In this document: piece by piece, positions 9,901 through 19,200 of the stretch | Layout of the letters: the number at the start of each line of letters is the position of its first letter | Numbering within the stretch: position 1 is the first letter of the stretch | Source of the DNA: Nomia melanderi | Lineage: Eukaryota > Arthropoda > Insecta > Hymenoptera > Halictidae | Length of the DNA stretch: 64,000 bases | Direction of reading: 5' to 3' | NCBI RefSeq assembly: GCF_051020985.1 | Contig: NC_134999.1 | Span: 4,898,001-4,962,000 of the forward strand | Position numbers and translations under genes: made by a program | The notes under the pieces: generated by a model | What the model was told of the DNA's origin: nothing | What the model saw: only the letters and a program-made list of their open reading frames with translations | Database searches by the model: none

Positions 9901-11661
9901 CACGGCCATCGGCACAGTGTCCTGGCGTACGCGGACGATCTCGCGTTGATCGCCGACACCCCGGAGGGCATGGAAACGCTGCTAAAGGCAGTGGATGCTG
10001 CGGCGAGTGGCATCGGATTGCGGTTTAATCCCGCAAAATGCGCGACCCTCCACCATCGTGGCAGGGGGCCGCGCGGGATCCGTGCCACTCGCTTCACCAT
10101 CCAGGGTCAGCAAATGCGCGCCCTGGTAGCCGGTGAGCCCTATGAACACCTGGGCGTTCCCACCGGGTTTCAGGTCCGTCAAACCCCACTGCTGACGATC
10201 GACGAGCTGGTCCAGGACCTGCAGGCCGTCGACCGTTCCCTCTTGGCCCCGTGGCAGAAGGCCGAGACCGTGGCAGCTTTTATACTGCCACGCCTCGACT
10301 TCTACCTGCGGGGAGCCCACGTGGAGAAACGTCCCTTAGTCGAAGTCGACAAACAAGTGCGACGTATGGCTAAATCCTGGCTCAACCTCCCGCAGCGGGC
10401 CAGCGCGGAGGTAGTCTACCTCCCACCCAGTAGGGGGGGATGTGGACTGCTTCCGCTTGCTGACATGGCCGACGTCCTGACCATCGCTCATGCCTTCCGT
10501 CTTTTGACGGCGGATGATGCGGTGGTCAGGGAGTTGGCCTGGAACTCACTGCGCGAGGCTGTAGCCAGGAAAATCGGCCATACCAACCCATCGAACAATG
10601 ACCTGGCCGAGTACCTCTCTGGTTCGCTGGAGGGGTACTTCGTCAGGGACGGGGGGGACGTTTCTTCGCTGTGGTCGAGGGCACGGAACGCGGCACGCAG
10701 GAGTCGGGACCTGCTCGGATTGCGTTGGCAGTGGAGCGAGGCGAGATCTGAGCTCTCGGTTACGCTCAGGGGTTCTCGCGATCGGGAGACCATAGTTCCG
10801 CCCGTGGCGAGGGGTCAGATCATCCGCCGATTGCGGATGGCAGTGGTAGAATACTACCATCAACGCCTTCAGCGTAAGAAGGACCAGGGGAAGGTATTCG
10901 GGGTGTCGTCGCGGAGTGGTGCTTCAAACCACTTCCTCCGCGGCGGCAACTTCACCCGCTTCGCCGATTGGCGCTTTATACACCGAGCTCGCCTCGACGT
11001 CTTGCCTCTTAACGGGGCAAGACGCTGGGGTGAGGGTGATAAGCGTTGCCGGCGATGTGGGGCGGAGCTCGAATCCCTTCCCCACGTCCTTTGCCACTGC
11101 CGTCCGCACTCGGCGGCCTGGCAACTTCGCCACGATGCGGTGGTTTCCCGCATCGCTAAGGCCTGCCGGCTCCCAGGGGAAATAAGGGTAAACCGGACGG
11201 TCGAGGGCATCGACGGGGATCTGGGGGCTCTGAGGCCTGACATTGTCGTCAGGCACGAGCCCTCAAGGAGCATCGTCATCGTCGATGTTACCGTGCCCTT
11301 CGAGAACGAATATATTTCGTTCGAGGAGGCCAGGGCGCGAAAGATACATAAGTATAAGCCCCTGGCCGACGTTCTCGGAGGGCGCGGTTATCGGGTGGCG
11401 GTCTCCGCGATCGTCGTCGGTGCTCTCGGCTCGTGGGATCCGGCCAATGAGTCGGTGTTGAAGATCTTGCGTATCGGTAATCGATACGCATCTCTGATGC
11501 GCCGGCTCATTGTGTCGGAGACTGTCCGGTGGAGCCGGGATATCTACGTGGAGCACGTATCGGGAGTTCGCCAGTATCGCGAGGCACTCGCCGAGGATGT
11601 CCCGGCCCCTGATCCAGGCCGACCCACTTGGAACCTGCGGGGGTCAACTCCCCCGACTTAG
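6694..11661 (+). CDS. R2-type reverse transcriptase / restriction-like endonuclease polyprotein
   Basis: The frame is open from 6664 (TAG at 6661) to the stop at 11659-11661. Residue numbers below count from 6694, a TTG that is probably not a real start. The first in-frame ATG is at 7123. Residues about 30-700 are Pro/Thr/Arg/Ser-rich and look disordered. A conserved pre-RT segment follows (770-810, RLFRQNRRRAV). RT motifs are NSAPGPDG (850-857), NWRPLAM (909-915), LDLSNAFGSV (980-989, catalytic D981), GVRQGCPMSP (1037-1046), the active-site YADD (1079-1082), RFNPAKC (1110-1116) and EHLG (1151-1154). A thumb/linker region has GGCGLLPL (1248-1255). The CCHC finger is C1452, C1455, H1464, C1469 (CX2CX8HX4C). 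The endonuclease has RPD (D1516), IVDV (D1531) and KIHKYK (K1550, K1553). It nicks the target and copies the element RNA onto it. All catalytic residues are present. The N-terminal fingers are in another frame. Confidence 0.92.
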   Translation: MCTSRDRRDRFKQHLASGEFRDIRPRRTARCCDCCCQFGGPVPAPAFDVRRDVAALPPPTHTPTTARDSTGTATTTCTTRRTRAAAATTTATTTAGITTSRTTRTTRTTTKTTTTRPVATGGKARATKQTTLRGVLVTAAATAMTTSYRTPPSGTPTLTITIGPTTSARPAPPPPTQPTYPRPKGTPAVQKSGSPPRRSGSAAPRTSPPAARAPATRRGSGPLAATATRPTPPGRRAAPATRGSTGTPPARTPPVRTPPTTTQRRVTRGMRGAKAPVEVGRRTATTTTRRTVAAPTGARRTPPRIGGTPTAHTPSPRAVVQGKSPSSGPTPPRAALRKHSGVRTAASPSYAAVTAGAPSLTSPPSPIDVAPERGLCTATRATTSPPDPTPPKRSPPPRKHRSPRTPPTIRGEQGAPLPVTSASMVTLCTSTVTTTCSGGPIMTPLPIVGGAMVARPLPPSPAAPLLPPIEEVEVPQPAGAAVSPDSSPEPWRIAAGSRRRHHRGILSSSSSSDEEAQPLPPAKRTTPPPALPPRDKSPARPPPGSSSSSNNNNSDAQNIAHRSLAGCSGASSVSSVTPLSPSRLPRVPRSAPGSFFNLREGVVLNRAGRDNRRPVPVDATVRGAPASATEATAPARSRRPTAPSRASGPREPRRPAASGQPSRRRGAIRPLVGEAFPSERELLIGMAQNAGSLEQLEDVAREIAAYLQGFRVEGPTTRGGGTDRPQQRARARGVSGDQAARGSSGHRDRPVLAGGPTRGDQVREATRIQRLFRQNRRRAVQEVLMGPSLHCKVPKDRVHEYFLNMYSPAGNLGARPPPPSIEAPDEASNVALVKLFEVSEVDPRIRRMTNSAPGPDGLTYNDLKRADPGSHLLTSLFNVCLRLESVPSCWKTSNTVLVHKKGDRDDLSNWRPLAMSDTTPKLFAAVLADRLVAWSVKNKRLSPAQKGFLPYEGCYEHNFVLQGALTDARRWGRQVVVAWLDLSNAFGSVPHASIYQSFVEAGVPSTLQNILKSMYHGCTTRVRTADGFTDPVPILSGVRQGCPMSPVAFNLALEPVLRAATGTSAGYTLHGHRHSVLAYADDLALIADTPEGMETLLKAVDAAASGIGLRFNPAKCATLHHRGRGPRGIRATRFTIQGQQMRALVAGEPYEHLGVPTGFQVRQTPLLTIDELVQDLQAVDRSLLAPWQKAETVAAFILPRLDFYLRGAHVEKRPLVEVDKQVRRMAKSWLNLPQRASAEVVYLPPSRGGCGLLPLADMADVLTIAHAFRLLTADDAVVRELAWNSLREAVARKIGHTNPSNNDLAEYLSGSLEGYFVRDGGDVSSLWSRARNAARRSRDLLGLRWQWSEARSELSVTLRGSRDRETIVPPVARGQIIRRLRMAVVEYYHQRLQRKKDQGKVFGVSSRSGASNHFLRGGNFTRFADWRFIHRARLDVLPLNGARRWGEGDKRCRRCGAELESLPHVLCHCRPHSAAWQLRHDAVVSRIAKACRLPGEIRVNRTVEGIDGDLGALRPDIVVRHEPSRSIVIVDVTVPFENEYISFEEARARKIHKYKPLADVLGGRGYRVAVSAIVVGALGSWDPANESVLKILRIGNRYASLMRRLIVSETVRWSRDIYVEHVSGVRQYREALAEDVPAPDPGRPTWNLRGSTPPT

Positions 11662-12784
11662 GTAGAGGAGCAGCAGACGGAGGCAGCGACAGGGTAAGTA
11701 CAAAAGTTGATACCTAGCCATTAACCAAGTGTCTGCGCGCTATATTTTATTATTTTAACAACTATGGAATTTTAACTAACAACCTATACTTATGCACTTT
11801 TTAATGTCTTCAACTATCCCTCTTAATCTTTTAACTATCTATTTTCATTCTTGCCTCTCTCTTTTTATGCTACCTATTATTATTTGTTTTAATTAAACTA
11901 CCACTTTTCTTCTGTTTTATTTATCGACTTTTGACGTTACTTAACCGCTTTTTATCAATCTTTAGTTTTCTTATTTTAATAGTGATGGGACACTGGTTCT
12001 TTTTAATCCATCAACTTTTGTACTCTTTCCATTCATTTCATACTACGGCACAGTTATCTTTCCACAGCCGTAGCAGCCAGGTGTTTGCCAATTTATTTAT
12101 CTATTTATTATTATTTATTTATTTATTGTTTTAACTATGTACATATTTATTTATCCACCTATTTGTCCATTGTTTTAGCTATTTATATATTTCTTTATTT
12201 ATGTATTTATTTGTCTATTTATTTAACTATCTATTTATTTATTTATTCATTTATTTATTTATCTATTTAATTATTTATCTATTTATTTATCTTTATATCT
12301 ATTCATTTTTATTTATTTACTTACTTATTAATTTTGTTATCTGCTTATTTATTTATTTGCTAATCTATTTATTTATTTATTTATGTAATACTTATGTATT
12401 TTGGTTTTAAACCTGGCTCACTCCTATCGCCTGCTGCAACACGCTGCTTACCATCTACCTGAACCTGCACTAACGCGCATGCGCCCCAATTTAACTAAAA
12501 TATTGCCACTAATAGTTAGCGAATTGTATATATTTATTTGCGTTTTATAATTTATTTTGTGACTATTTAATTTATGTATTAATTATTCTATTCTTATTTC
12601 TGTCTTGTTTTTATATTATTTCTTTAAGTTATATTACTCTGCTTTGTGTTAGTTTCTACGGCGAAGGCTCGGGCATCCTAATGACCCGAAACTGGCTAAG
12701 GAATTATGATTTATGTACACACTCAACCCTAATTGTATATACCTATCCCTCGATTTTATCTATTTATCATTATTTATCGTTCTT

Positions 12785-12785
12785 T

Positions 12786-12820
<35 letters not shown>
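12785..12820 (+). repeat. (TTTA)9 microsatellite in the 3' UTR
   Basis: Nine uninterrupted TTTA units lie within a longer stretch of imperfect TTTA repeats. It probably arose by replication slippage and has no sign of coding function. Confidence 0.95.
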
Positions 12821-13011
12821 TGTTATTGCTATTGCATTCGCTAATCTTAATCTATATGTACCTATTTATTTATTTATCATTTTAACGTACTCTTTTATTT
12901 TTATATTTATTTGCTTATGTATCTATATACGCTATAGCCAAGGCCGCAACTAGGCGGTTCTAGATAACTTTTATTATAACTAAAATTAATATTTTAATTA
13001 GCCTTCGCCAT

Positions 13012-13087
13012 AAAGGCGCTGCTATGTATCCACCCCCGGCCGAACTATGTAAGGCCGGGGGAACATGTCTTGGAAATAAACGCCTTT
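13012..13087 (+). promoter_or_regulatory. Conserved 3'-terminal RNA fold of the full element
   Basis: An outer stem AAAGGCG (13012-13018) with CGCCTTT (13081-13087) encloses a hairpin CCCCCGGCC (13033-13041) with GGCCGGGGG (13053-13061) around an 11-nt loop. Compared with the truncated copy, the hairpin has a G-C pair (13038/13056) where the other has A-T (4987/5005). This two-sided change keeps pairing. The loop (GAACTATGTAA versus AAACAATGTAA) and the following GAACAT are also conserved. It probably serves as the RT recognition structure for target-primed reverse transcription. Confidence 0.75.
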
Positions 13088-13090
13088 TAT

Positions 13091-15913
13091 GATCTTAGCC
13101 ATAAGGCCGAGAAGCGATCTCGATGTGGGTTATTCGTGTACACTTTGCTGTCAGCCATAAGGCCGTGAAGCGATCTGGATTTGGGTTATTCCAGTACACT
13201 TTGATCTTAGCCATAAGGCCGAGAAGAGATTTGGATGTGTTTTATGCGGGTACACTTTGATTTCATCCATAAGGCCGAGAAGCGATCTGGATGTGTGAAA
13301 TGCGAGTACACATTGATCTTGTCCATAAGGCCGAGGAGCGATCTGAATTTGGTTTATTCGAGTACAATATGCTCTTAGCCATAAGGCCGAGAAGCGATCT
13401 GGATGTGTGTTATTCGAGTACACTTTGATCTTAGCCATGAGGCCAAGAAACGATCTGGATTTGGGTTCTTCGAGTACACTTTGATCTAAGCCATAAGGCC
13501 GAGAAGCGATCTGGATGTGTGTTATGCGAGTTCACTTTAATCCTAGCGATAAGACCGAGAAGCGAACTGGATGTGTGTTATGCCAGTTCCCTTCGTTCAT
13601 AGCCATAAGGCCGAGAAGCGATCTGGATGTGTGTTGTGCCAGTACACTTTGATCTTAGCCATACGGCCGAGCGGCAATCTGGATTTGGATTATTCGTGTA
13701 CAATTTGATATTAGCCATAAGGCCGAGAAGCGATCTGTATTTGGCTTATGCGAGTACACTTTGATTTTAGCCATAAGGCCGAGAATCCATCTGGATTTGG
13801 TTTATGCGAGTACACTGTGATTTCAGCCATAAGGCCGAGAGGTGTGCTGGATGTGTCTTATGCGGGTACACTTTGATCTTAGCCATACGGACGAGAAGGG
13901 AGATGGATTTGGGTTATTCGAGTACACTTTGATCTTAGCCATAAGGTCGAGAAGCGATCTGGATTTGGGTTATTCGAGTACACTTTGATCTTATCCATAA
14001 GGTCGAGAAGCGATCTGGATGTGTGTTACGCGAGTACACAATGATCTTATCCATACGGCCGAGAAGCGATCCGCATGTGCGTTATGTTGGTACACATTGA
14101 TCTTAGCCACAAGGCCGAGAAGCGGTCCTATGTGTGTTATGCGGGGACACTTTGATCTTAGCCCTAAGGCCGAGAAGCGATATGGATTTGGGTTATTCGT
14201 GTACACTTTGGTCTTAGCCATAAGGCCGAGAAGAGATTTGGATGTGTTTTATGCGGGTACACTTTGATTTCATCCATAAGGCCGAGAAGCGATCTGGATG
14301 TGTGAAATGCGAGTACACATTGATCTTGTCCATAAGGCCGAGGAGCGATCTGAATTTGGTTTATTCGAGTACAATATGCTCTTAGCCATAAGGCCGAGAA
14401 GCGATCTGGATGTGTGTTATTCGAGTACACTTTGATCTTAGCCATGGAGCCGAAAAGCGACCTGGATGTGTGTTATGCGAGTACACTTTGATCTTAGCCG
14501 TAAGGCCGAGAAGCGATCTGGTTTTGGGTTATGTGATTACACTTTGATCTTAGCTATAAGGCCGAGAAACGATCTGGATGTGTGTTATGCGAGTACAGTT
14601 TGATCTTAGCCATAAGGCCGAGAAGCGATCTGGATGTGTGATACGCGAGTGCACTCTGATCATAGCCATAAGGCCGGGAACCGATCAGGATTTGGGTTAT
14701 CCGAGTACACTTGGTTCTTAGCCATAAGGCCGAGAAACGTTCTGGATGTGTGTTATGCGATTACACTTTGATTTTAGCCATAAGGCCGTGAAGCGATCTG
14801 GATGTGTGTTATGCGAGTTCACTTTGATCTTAGCCGTAAGGCCGAGAAGCGATCTGGTTTTGGGTTATGTGATTACACTTTGATCTTAGCTATAAGGCCG
14901 AGAAACGATCTGGATGTGTGTTATGCGAGTACAGTTTGATCTTAGCCATAAGGCCGAGAAGCGATCTGGATGTGTGATACGCGAGTGCACTCTGATCATA
15001 GCCATAAGGCCGGGAACCGATCAGGATTTGGGTTATCCGAGTACACTTGGTTCTTAGCCATAAGGCCGAGAAACGTTCTGGATGTGTGTTATGCGATTAC
15101 ACTTTGATTTTAGCCATAAGGCCGTGAAGCGATCTGGATGTGTGTTATGCGAGTTCACTTTAATCCTAGCGATAAGACCGAGAAGCGAACTGGATGTGTG
15201 TTATGCCAGTTCCCTTCGTTCATAGCCATAAGGCCGAGAAGCGATCTGGATGTGTGTTGTGCCAGTACACTTTGATCTTAGCCATACGGCCGAGCAGCAA
15301 TCTGGATTTGGATTATTCGTGTACAATTTGATATTAGCCATAAGGCCGAGAAGCGATCTGTATTTGGCTTATGCGAGTACACTTTGATTTTAGCCATAAG
15401 GCCGAGAATCCATCTGGATTTGGTTTATGCGAGTACACTGTGATTTCAGCCATAAGGCCGAGAGGTGTGCTGGATGTGTCTTATGCGGGTACACTTTGAT
15501 CTTAGCCATACGGACGAGAAGGGAGATGGATTTGGGTTATTCGAGTACATTTTGATCTTAGCCATAAGGTCGAGAAGCGATCTGGATTTGGGTTATTCGA
15601 GTACACTTTGATCTTATCCATAAGGTCGAGAAGCGATCTGGATGTGTGTTACGCGAGTACACAATGATCTTATCCATACGGCCGAGAAGCGATCCGCATG
15701 TGCGTTATGCGGGTACACATTGATCTTAGCCACAAGGCCGAGAAGCGGTCCTATGTGTGTTATGCGGGGACACTTTGATCTTAGCCCTAAGGCCGAGAAG
15801 CGATATGGATGTGTGTTATGCGAGTTCACTTTGGTCTTAGCCATATGTGCGAGAAGCGATCTGGATGTGTGTTATGCGAGTACACTTTGATCTGAGCCAT
15901 AAGGCCTAGAAGC
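13091..15913 (+). repeat. 56-bp satellite array, about 50 monomers
   Basis: The monomer landmark AGCCATAAGG recurs every 56 bp (13097, 13153, 13209 and so on). The consensus reads roughly GATCTTAGCCATAAGGCC, GAGAAGCGATCTGGATG, TGTGTTATGCGAGTACACTTT. Two variant halves alternate irregularly: GGATGTGTGTTATGCGAG and GGATTTGGGTTATTCGAG. Longer copies are visible: 13180-13437 recurs at 14187-14444 (offset 1007, 18 monomers), 13505-14185 recurs at 15128-15808 (offset 1623, 29 monomers), and a six-monomer block of about 336 bp occurs twice in tandem at 14497-14832 and 14833-15168. ORFs across the array are by-products of the repeat and carry no domain. The array ends within a monomer, where the decamer satellite takes over. 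Confidence 0.97.
14497..15168 (+). repeat. Tandem six-monomer (about 336 bp) higher-order repeat in 56-bp array
   Basis: The rare AGCCGTAAGG variant occurs at 14497 and 14832. Each is followed by the same series of distinctive monomers (TTTTGGGTTATGTGATTACAC, then AGCTATAAGG, then GATACGCGAGTGCAC, then GGGAACCGATCAGG). The match continues for six monomers, so this is a recent local duplication. Confidence 0.85.
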
Positions 15914-18050
15914 TGTACTATAAAACTATATAAAACTATGTAAAACTATATATCACTAATACAACTGTATAAAACTACATTGAATTATATAAAACTATAT
16001 AAAACTATATAAAACTATATAAAACTTTAAAAAACTATATAAAACTATATAAAACTATATAAAACTATGTAAAACCCTATAAAACTATATAAAAATACAT
16101 AAATCTATATAATACTATACAAAACTATATATAACTATATAAAACTAACAAAACTATATAAAACTGAATAACACTATTTAAAACTGTATAAAACTATATA
16201 AAACTCTATAAAACTATATAAAACTACATAAAACTATATAAAACTATATAAAGCTATATAAAACTATATAAAACTATATAAACCTGTATAAAACTATATA
16301 AAACTATATGAAAATATATAAAACTATATAAAACTATATAAAACTATATAGAACTATATAAAACTATATACAACTCCATAAAACTATATAAAACTGTATA
16401 AAACTATATAAAGCTAACAAAACTATATAAAACTATATAAAGCTAACAAAACTATATAAAACTATATAAAACTATATAAAACAATATAAAACAATCAGAA
16501 CTATAGAAAACTATATGTAACTATATAAAACTATATAAAACTAAGAAAACTATATAAAACTATATAAGTCTATGTAAAACTATATAAAGCTAACAATACT
16601 ATATAAACCTATATAAAACTATATAAAACTATATAAAACTTATTAACCTATATAAAACTATATAAAACTATATACAACTATTTAAAACTATATAAAACTA
16701 TATAAAACTATATAAAACTATATAAAACTAATATAATTATATAAAACTATATAAGACTATATAAAACTATATAAAACTATATAAAACTAACAAAACTATA
16801 TAAAACTATATAAAACTAATAAACCAATATAAAACTAAATAAAACTCTAAAAAAGTATATAAAACTAATAAAACTATACAAAACTAATAAAACTATATAA
16901 AACTCTATAAAACTCTACAAAACTATATAAAACTATATAAAACTATATAAAACCCTATAAAACTATATAAAAATACATAAACCTATATAAAAATACATAA
17001 ACCTATATAAAACTATACAAATCTATATAAAACTATATAAAACTAACGGAACTATATAAAACTGAATAACACTATATAATACTATATAAAATTATATAAA
17101 ACTCTATAAAACTAAGAAAACTATATAAAACTATATAAAACTATATAAAACTAAGAAAACTATATAAAACTATATAAAACTCTATAAAACTATATAACAC
17201 TATATAAAACTATATAAAACTATATAAAGCTATACAAAACTATATGAAACAATATAAAACTAACAAAACTATATAAAACTACGTCAAACTATATAAAACT
17301 ATTTAGAACTAAGAAAACTATATAAAACTACATAAAACTATTTAAAATTCTATAAAGCTATATAAAACGATTTAAATCTAAGAAAACTATATAAAACTAT
17401 ATAAAACTATATAAAACTCTATGAAACTATATAAAACTATATAAAACTATATAAAACTATATAAAACTATATAGAACTATATAAAACTCTATGAAACTAT
17501 ATAAAACTATATAAAACTATATAAAACTATATAAAACTCTATGAAACTATATAAAACTATATAAAACTATATAAAACTATATAAAACTAATAAAACTATA
17601 TAAAACTATATAAAACTATGTAAAACTGTATAAAACTATATAAAACTGTATAATACTATATAATAATATATAAAGCTATAATAAAACTAATAAAACTAAT
17701 AAATCTATATAAATCCATATAAAACTATATAAAACTATATAAAACTAATAATACTATATAAAACTATACAAAACTAATAAAACTATATAAAACTTACAAA
17801 ACTATATAAAACTATATAAAACTATATAAAACTATATAAAACTATGTAAAACTAATAAAACTATATAAAACTGTATAAAACTCCATAAAACTATGTAAAA
17901 CTATATAAAACCATATAAAACTATATAAAACTATATAAAACTATATAAAACTATATAAAACTATATAAAACTAATAAAACTATATAAAACTATACAAAAC
18001 TAATAAATCTATAGAAAACTATATAAAAGTATACAAAACTAACAAAACTA

Positions 18051-18850
18051 TATAAAACTCTATAAAACTATATAGACCTAACAAATCTATATAAAACAGT
18101 ATAAAACTAACAAAACTATATAAAACTATATAAAACTATATAAAACTAACAAAACTATATAAAACTGTATAAAACTATATAAAACTATATAAAACTACAT
18201 AAAACTATATAAAAATATATTAAACTAACAAAACTATATAAAACTATATAGAAATATATAAAACTAACAAAACTACATAAAACTATACGAAACTATATAA
18301 ACCTAACAAAACTATTTAAAACTAGATAAAACTCTATAAAACTATATAACACTATATAAAACTATATATAACTAATAAAACTATATAAAACTAATAATAC
18401 TATATAAAACTATACAAAACTAATAAAACTATATAAAACTATATAAAACTAATAAAACTATATAAAACTCTATAAAACTATATAGACCTAACAAATCTAT
18501 ATAAAACAGTATAAAACTAACAAAACTATATAAAACTATATAAAACTATATAAAACTAACAAAACTATATAAAACTGTATAAAACTATATAAAACTATAT
18601 AAAACTACATAAAACTATATAAAAATATATTAAACTAACAAAACTATATAAAACTATATAGAAATATATAAAACTAACAAAACTACATAAAACTATACAA
18701 AACTATATAAACCTAACAAAACTATTTAAAACTAGATAAAGCTCTATAAAACTATATAACACTATATAAAACTATATATAACTAATAAAACTATGTAAAA
18801 CTAATAATACTATGTAAAACTATACAAAACTAATAAAACTATATAAAACT
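18051..18850 (+). repeat. 410-bp local duplication in decamer satellite
   Basis: The rare-variant series beginning with ATATAGACCTAACAAATC occurs at 18051-18440 and again at 18461-18850, offset 410 bp, with only scattered substitutions. The equivalent region at 28500-28900 has a single copy, so the duplication is specific to this place. Confidence 0.85.
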
Positions 18851-19200
18851 TACAAAACTATATAAAACTATATAAAACTATATAAAACTATATAAAACTA
18901 TATAAAACTATATAAAACTATTTAAAAGTATATAAAACTATATAAATCTATTTAAAACTATGTAAAACTAACCAAACTACATAAAACAATATAAAACTAT
19001 ATAAAACTATATAAAACTATATAAAACTATATAAAACTCTATGAAACTATATAAAACTATATAAAACTATATAAAACTATATAAAACTCTATGAAACTAT
19101 ATAAAACTATATAAAACTATATAAAACTAATAAAACTATATAAAACTATATAAAACTATGTAAAACTATATAAAACTATATAAAACTGTATAATACTATA

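Larger units (their letters stand above)
5078..13090 (+). mobile_element. R2-superclade non-LTR retrotransposon, near full length
   Basis: An 8-kb element consists of a GC-rich structured leader (to 6433), an N-terminal zinc-finger ORF (6434-6985), a long ORF (6664-11661) with reverse transcriptase, CCHC finger and PD-(D/E)XK-type endonuclease, and a 1.4-kb T-rich 3' UTR. The order RT, CCHC, C-terminal endonuclease is diagnostic of the R2 superclade (R2, R4, NeSL, Hero and relatives), which insert site-specifically by target-primed reverse transcription. There are no LTRs. The GC-rich coding part contrasts sharply with the AT-rich satellite around it. The 3' end is clear, where the 56-bp satellite starts at 13091. 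The 5' end is inferred from the end of the satellite remnant and could be some tens of bases off. Flanking 56-bp monomers are inverted on the left and direct on the right. Confidence 0.85.
11662..13090 (+). promoter_or_regulatory. T-rich 3' UTR of the R2-like element
   Basis: The 1.4-kb tail has no supported coding frame. Long apparent ORFs of Leu/Ile/Phe/Tyr/Ser are just translations of TTTA-type repeats. It contains imperfect ATTTATTT runs at about 12088-12384 and a clean nine-copy TTTA tract at 12785-12820. A patch of ordinary complexity lies at 12410-12500. The last 160 bp (12931-13090) are conserved with the truncated copy at 4879-5045 and hold the terminal fold and an AATAAA at 13075-13080, ten bases before the end. 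No poly(A) tract follows before the satellite begins, as is common for R2-type 3' ends. Confidence 0.75.

Noticed and set aside
11931..12953. Hydrophobic ORFs rich in Tyr/Leu/Phe/Ile/Ser that resemble membrane proteins
   Set aside because: They are translations of TTTA/ATTTATTT repeats in the retroelement 3' UTR and have no start context or family features.
13151..15890. 76-95-codon ORFs on both strands of the 56-bp array
   Set aside because: 56 is not a multiple of three, so the frames change from monomer to monomer. The same peptides recur only because blocks of monomers are duplicated.
13091..15913. CRISPR-like array of short repeats
   Set aside because: There are no unique spacers between the repeats. 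The monomers abut directly and vary by point changes, as in a eukaryotic satellite, and a non-LTR element of animal type is adjacent.
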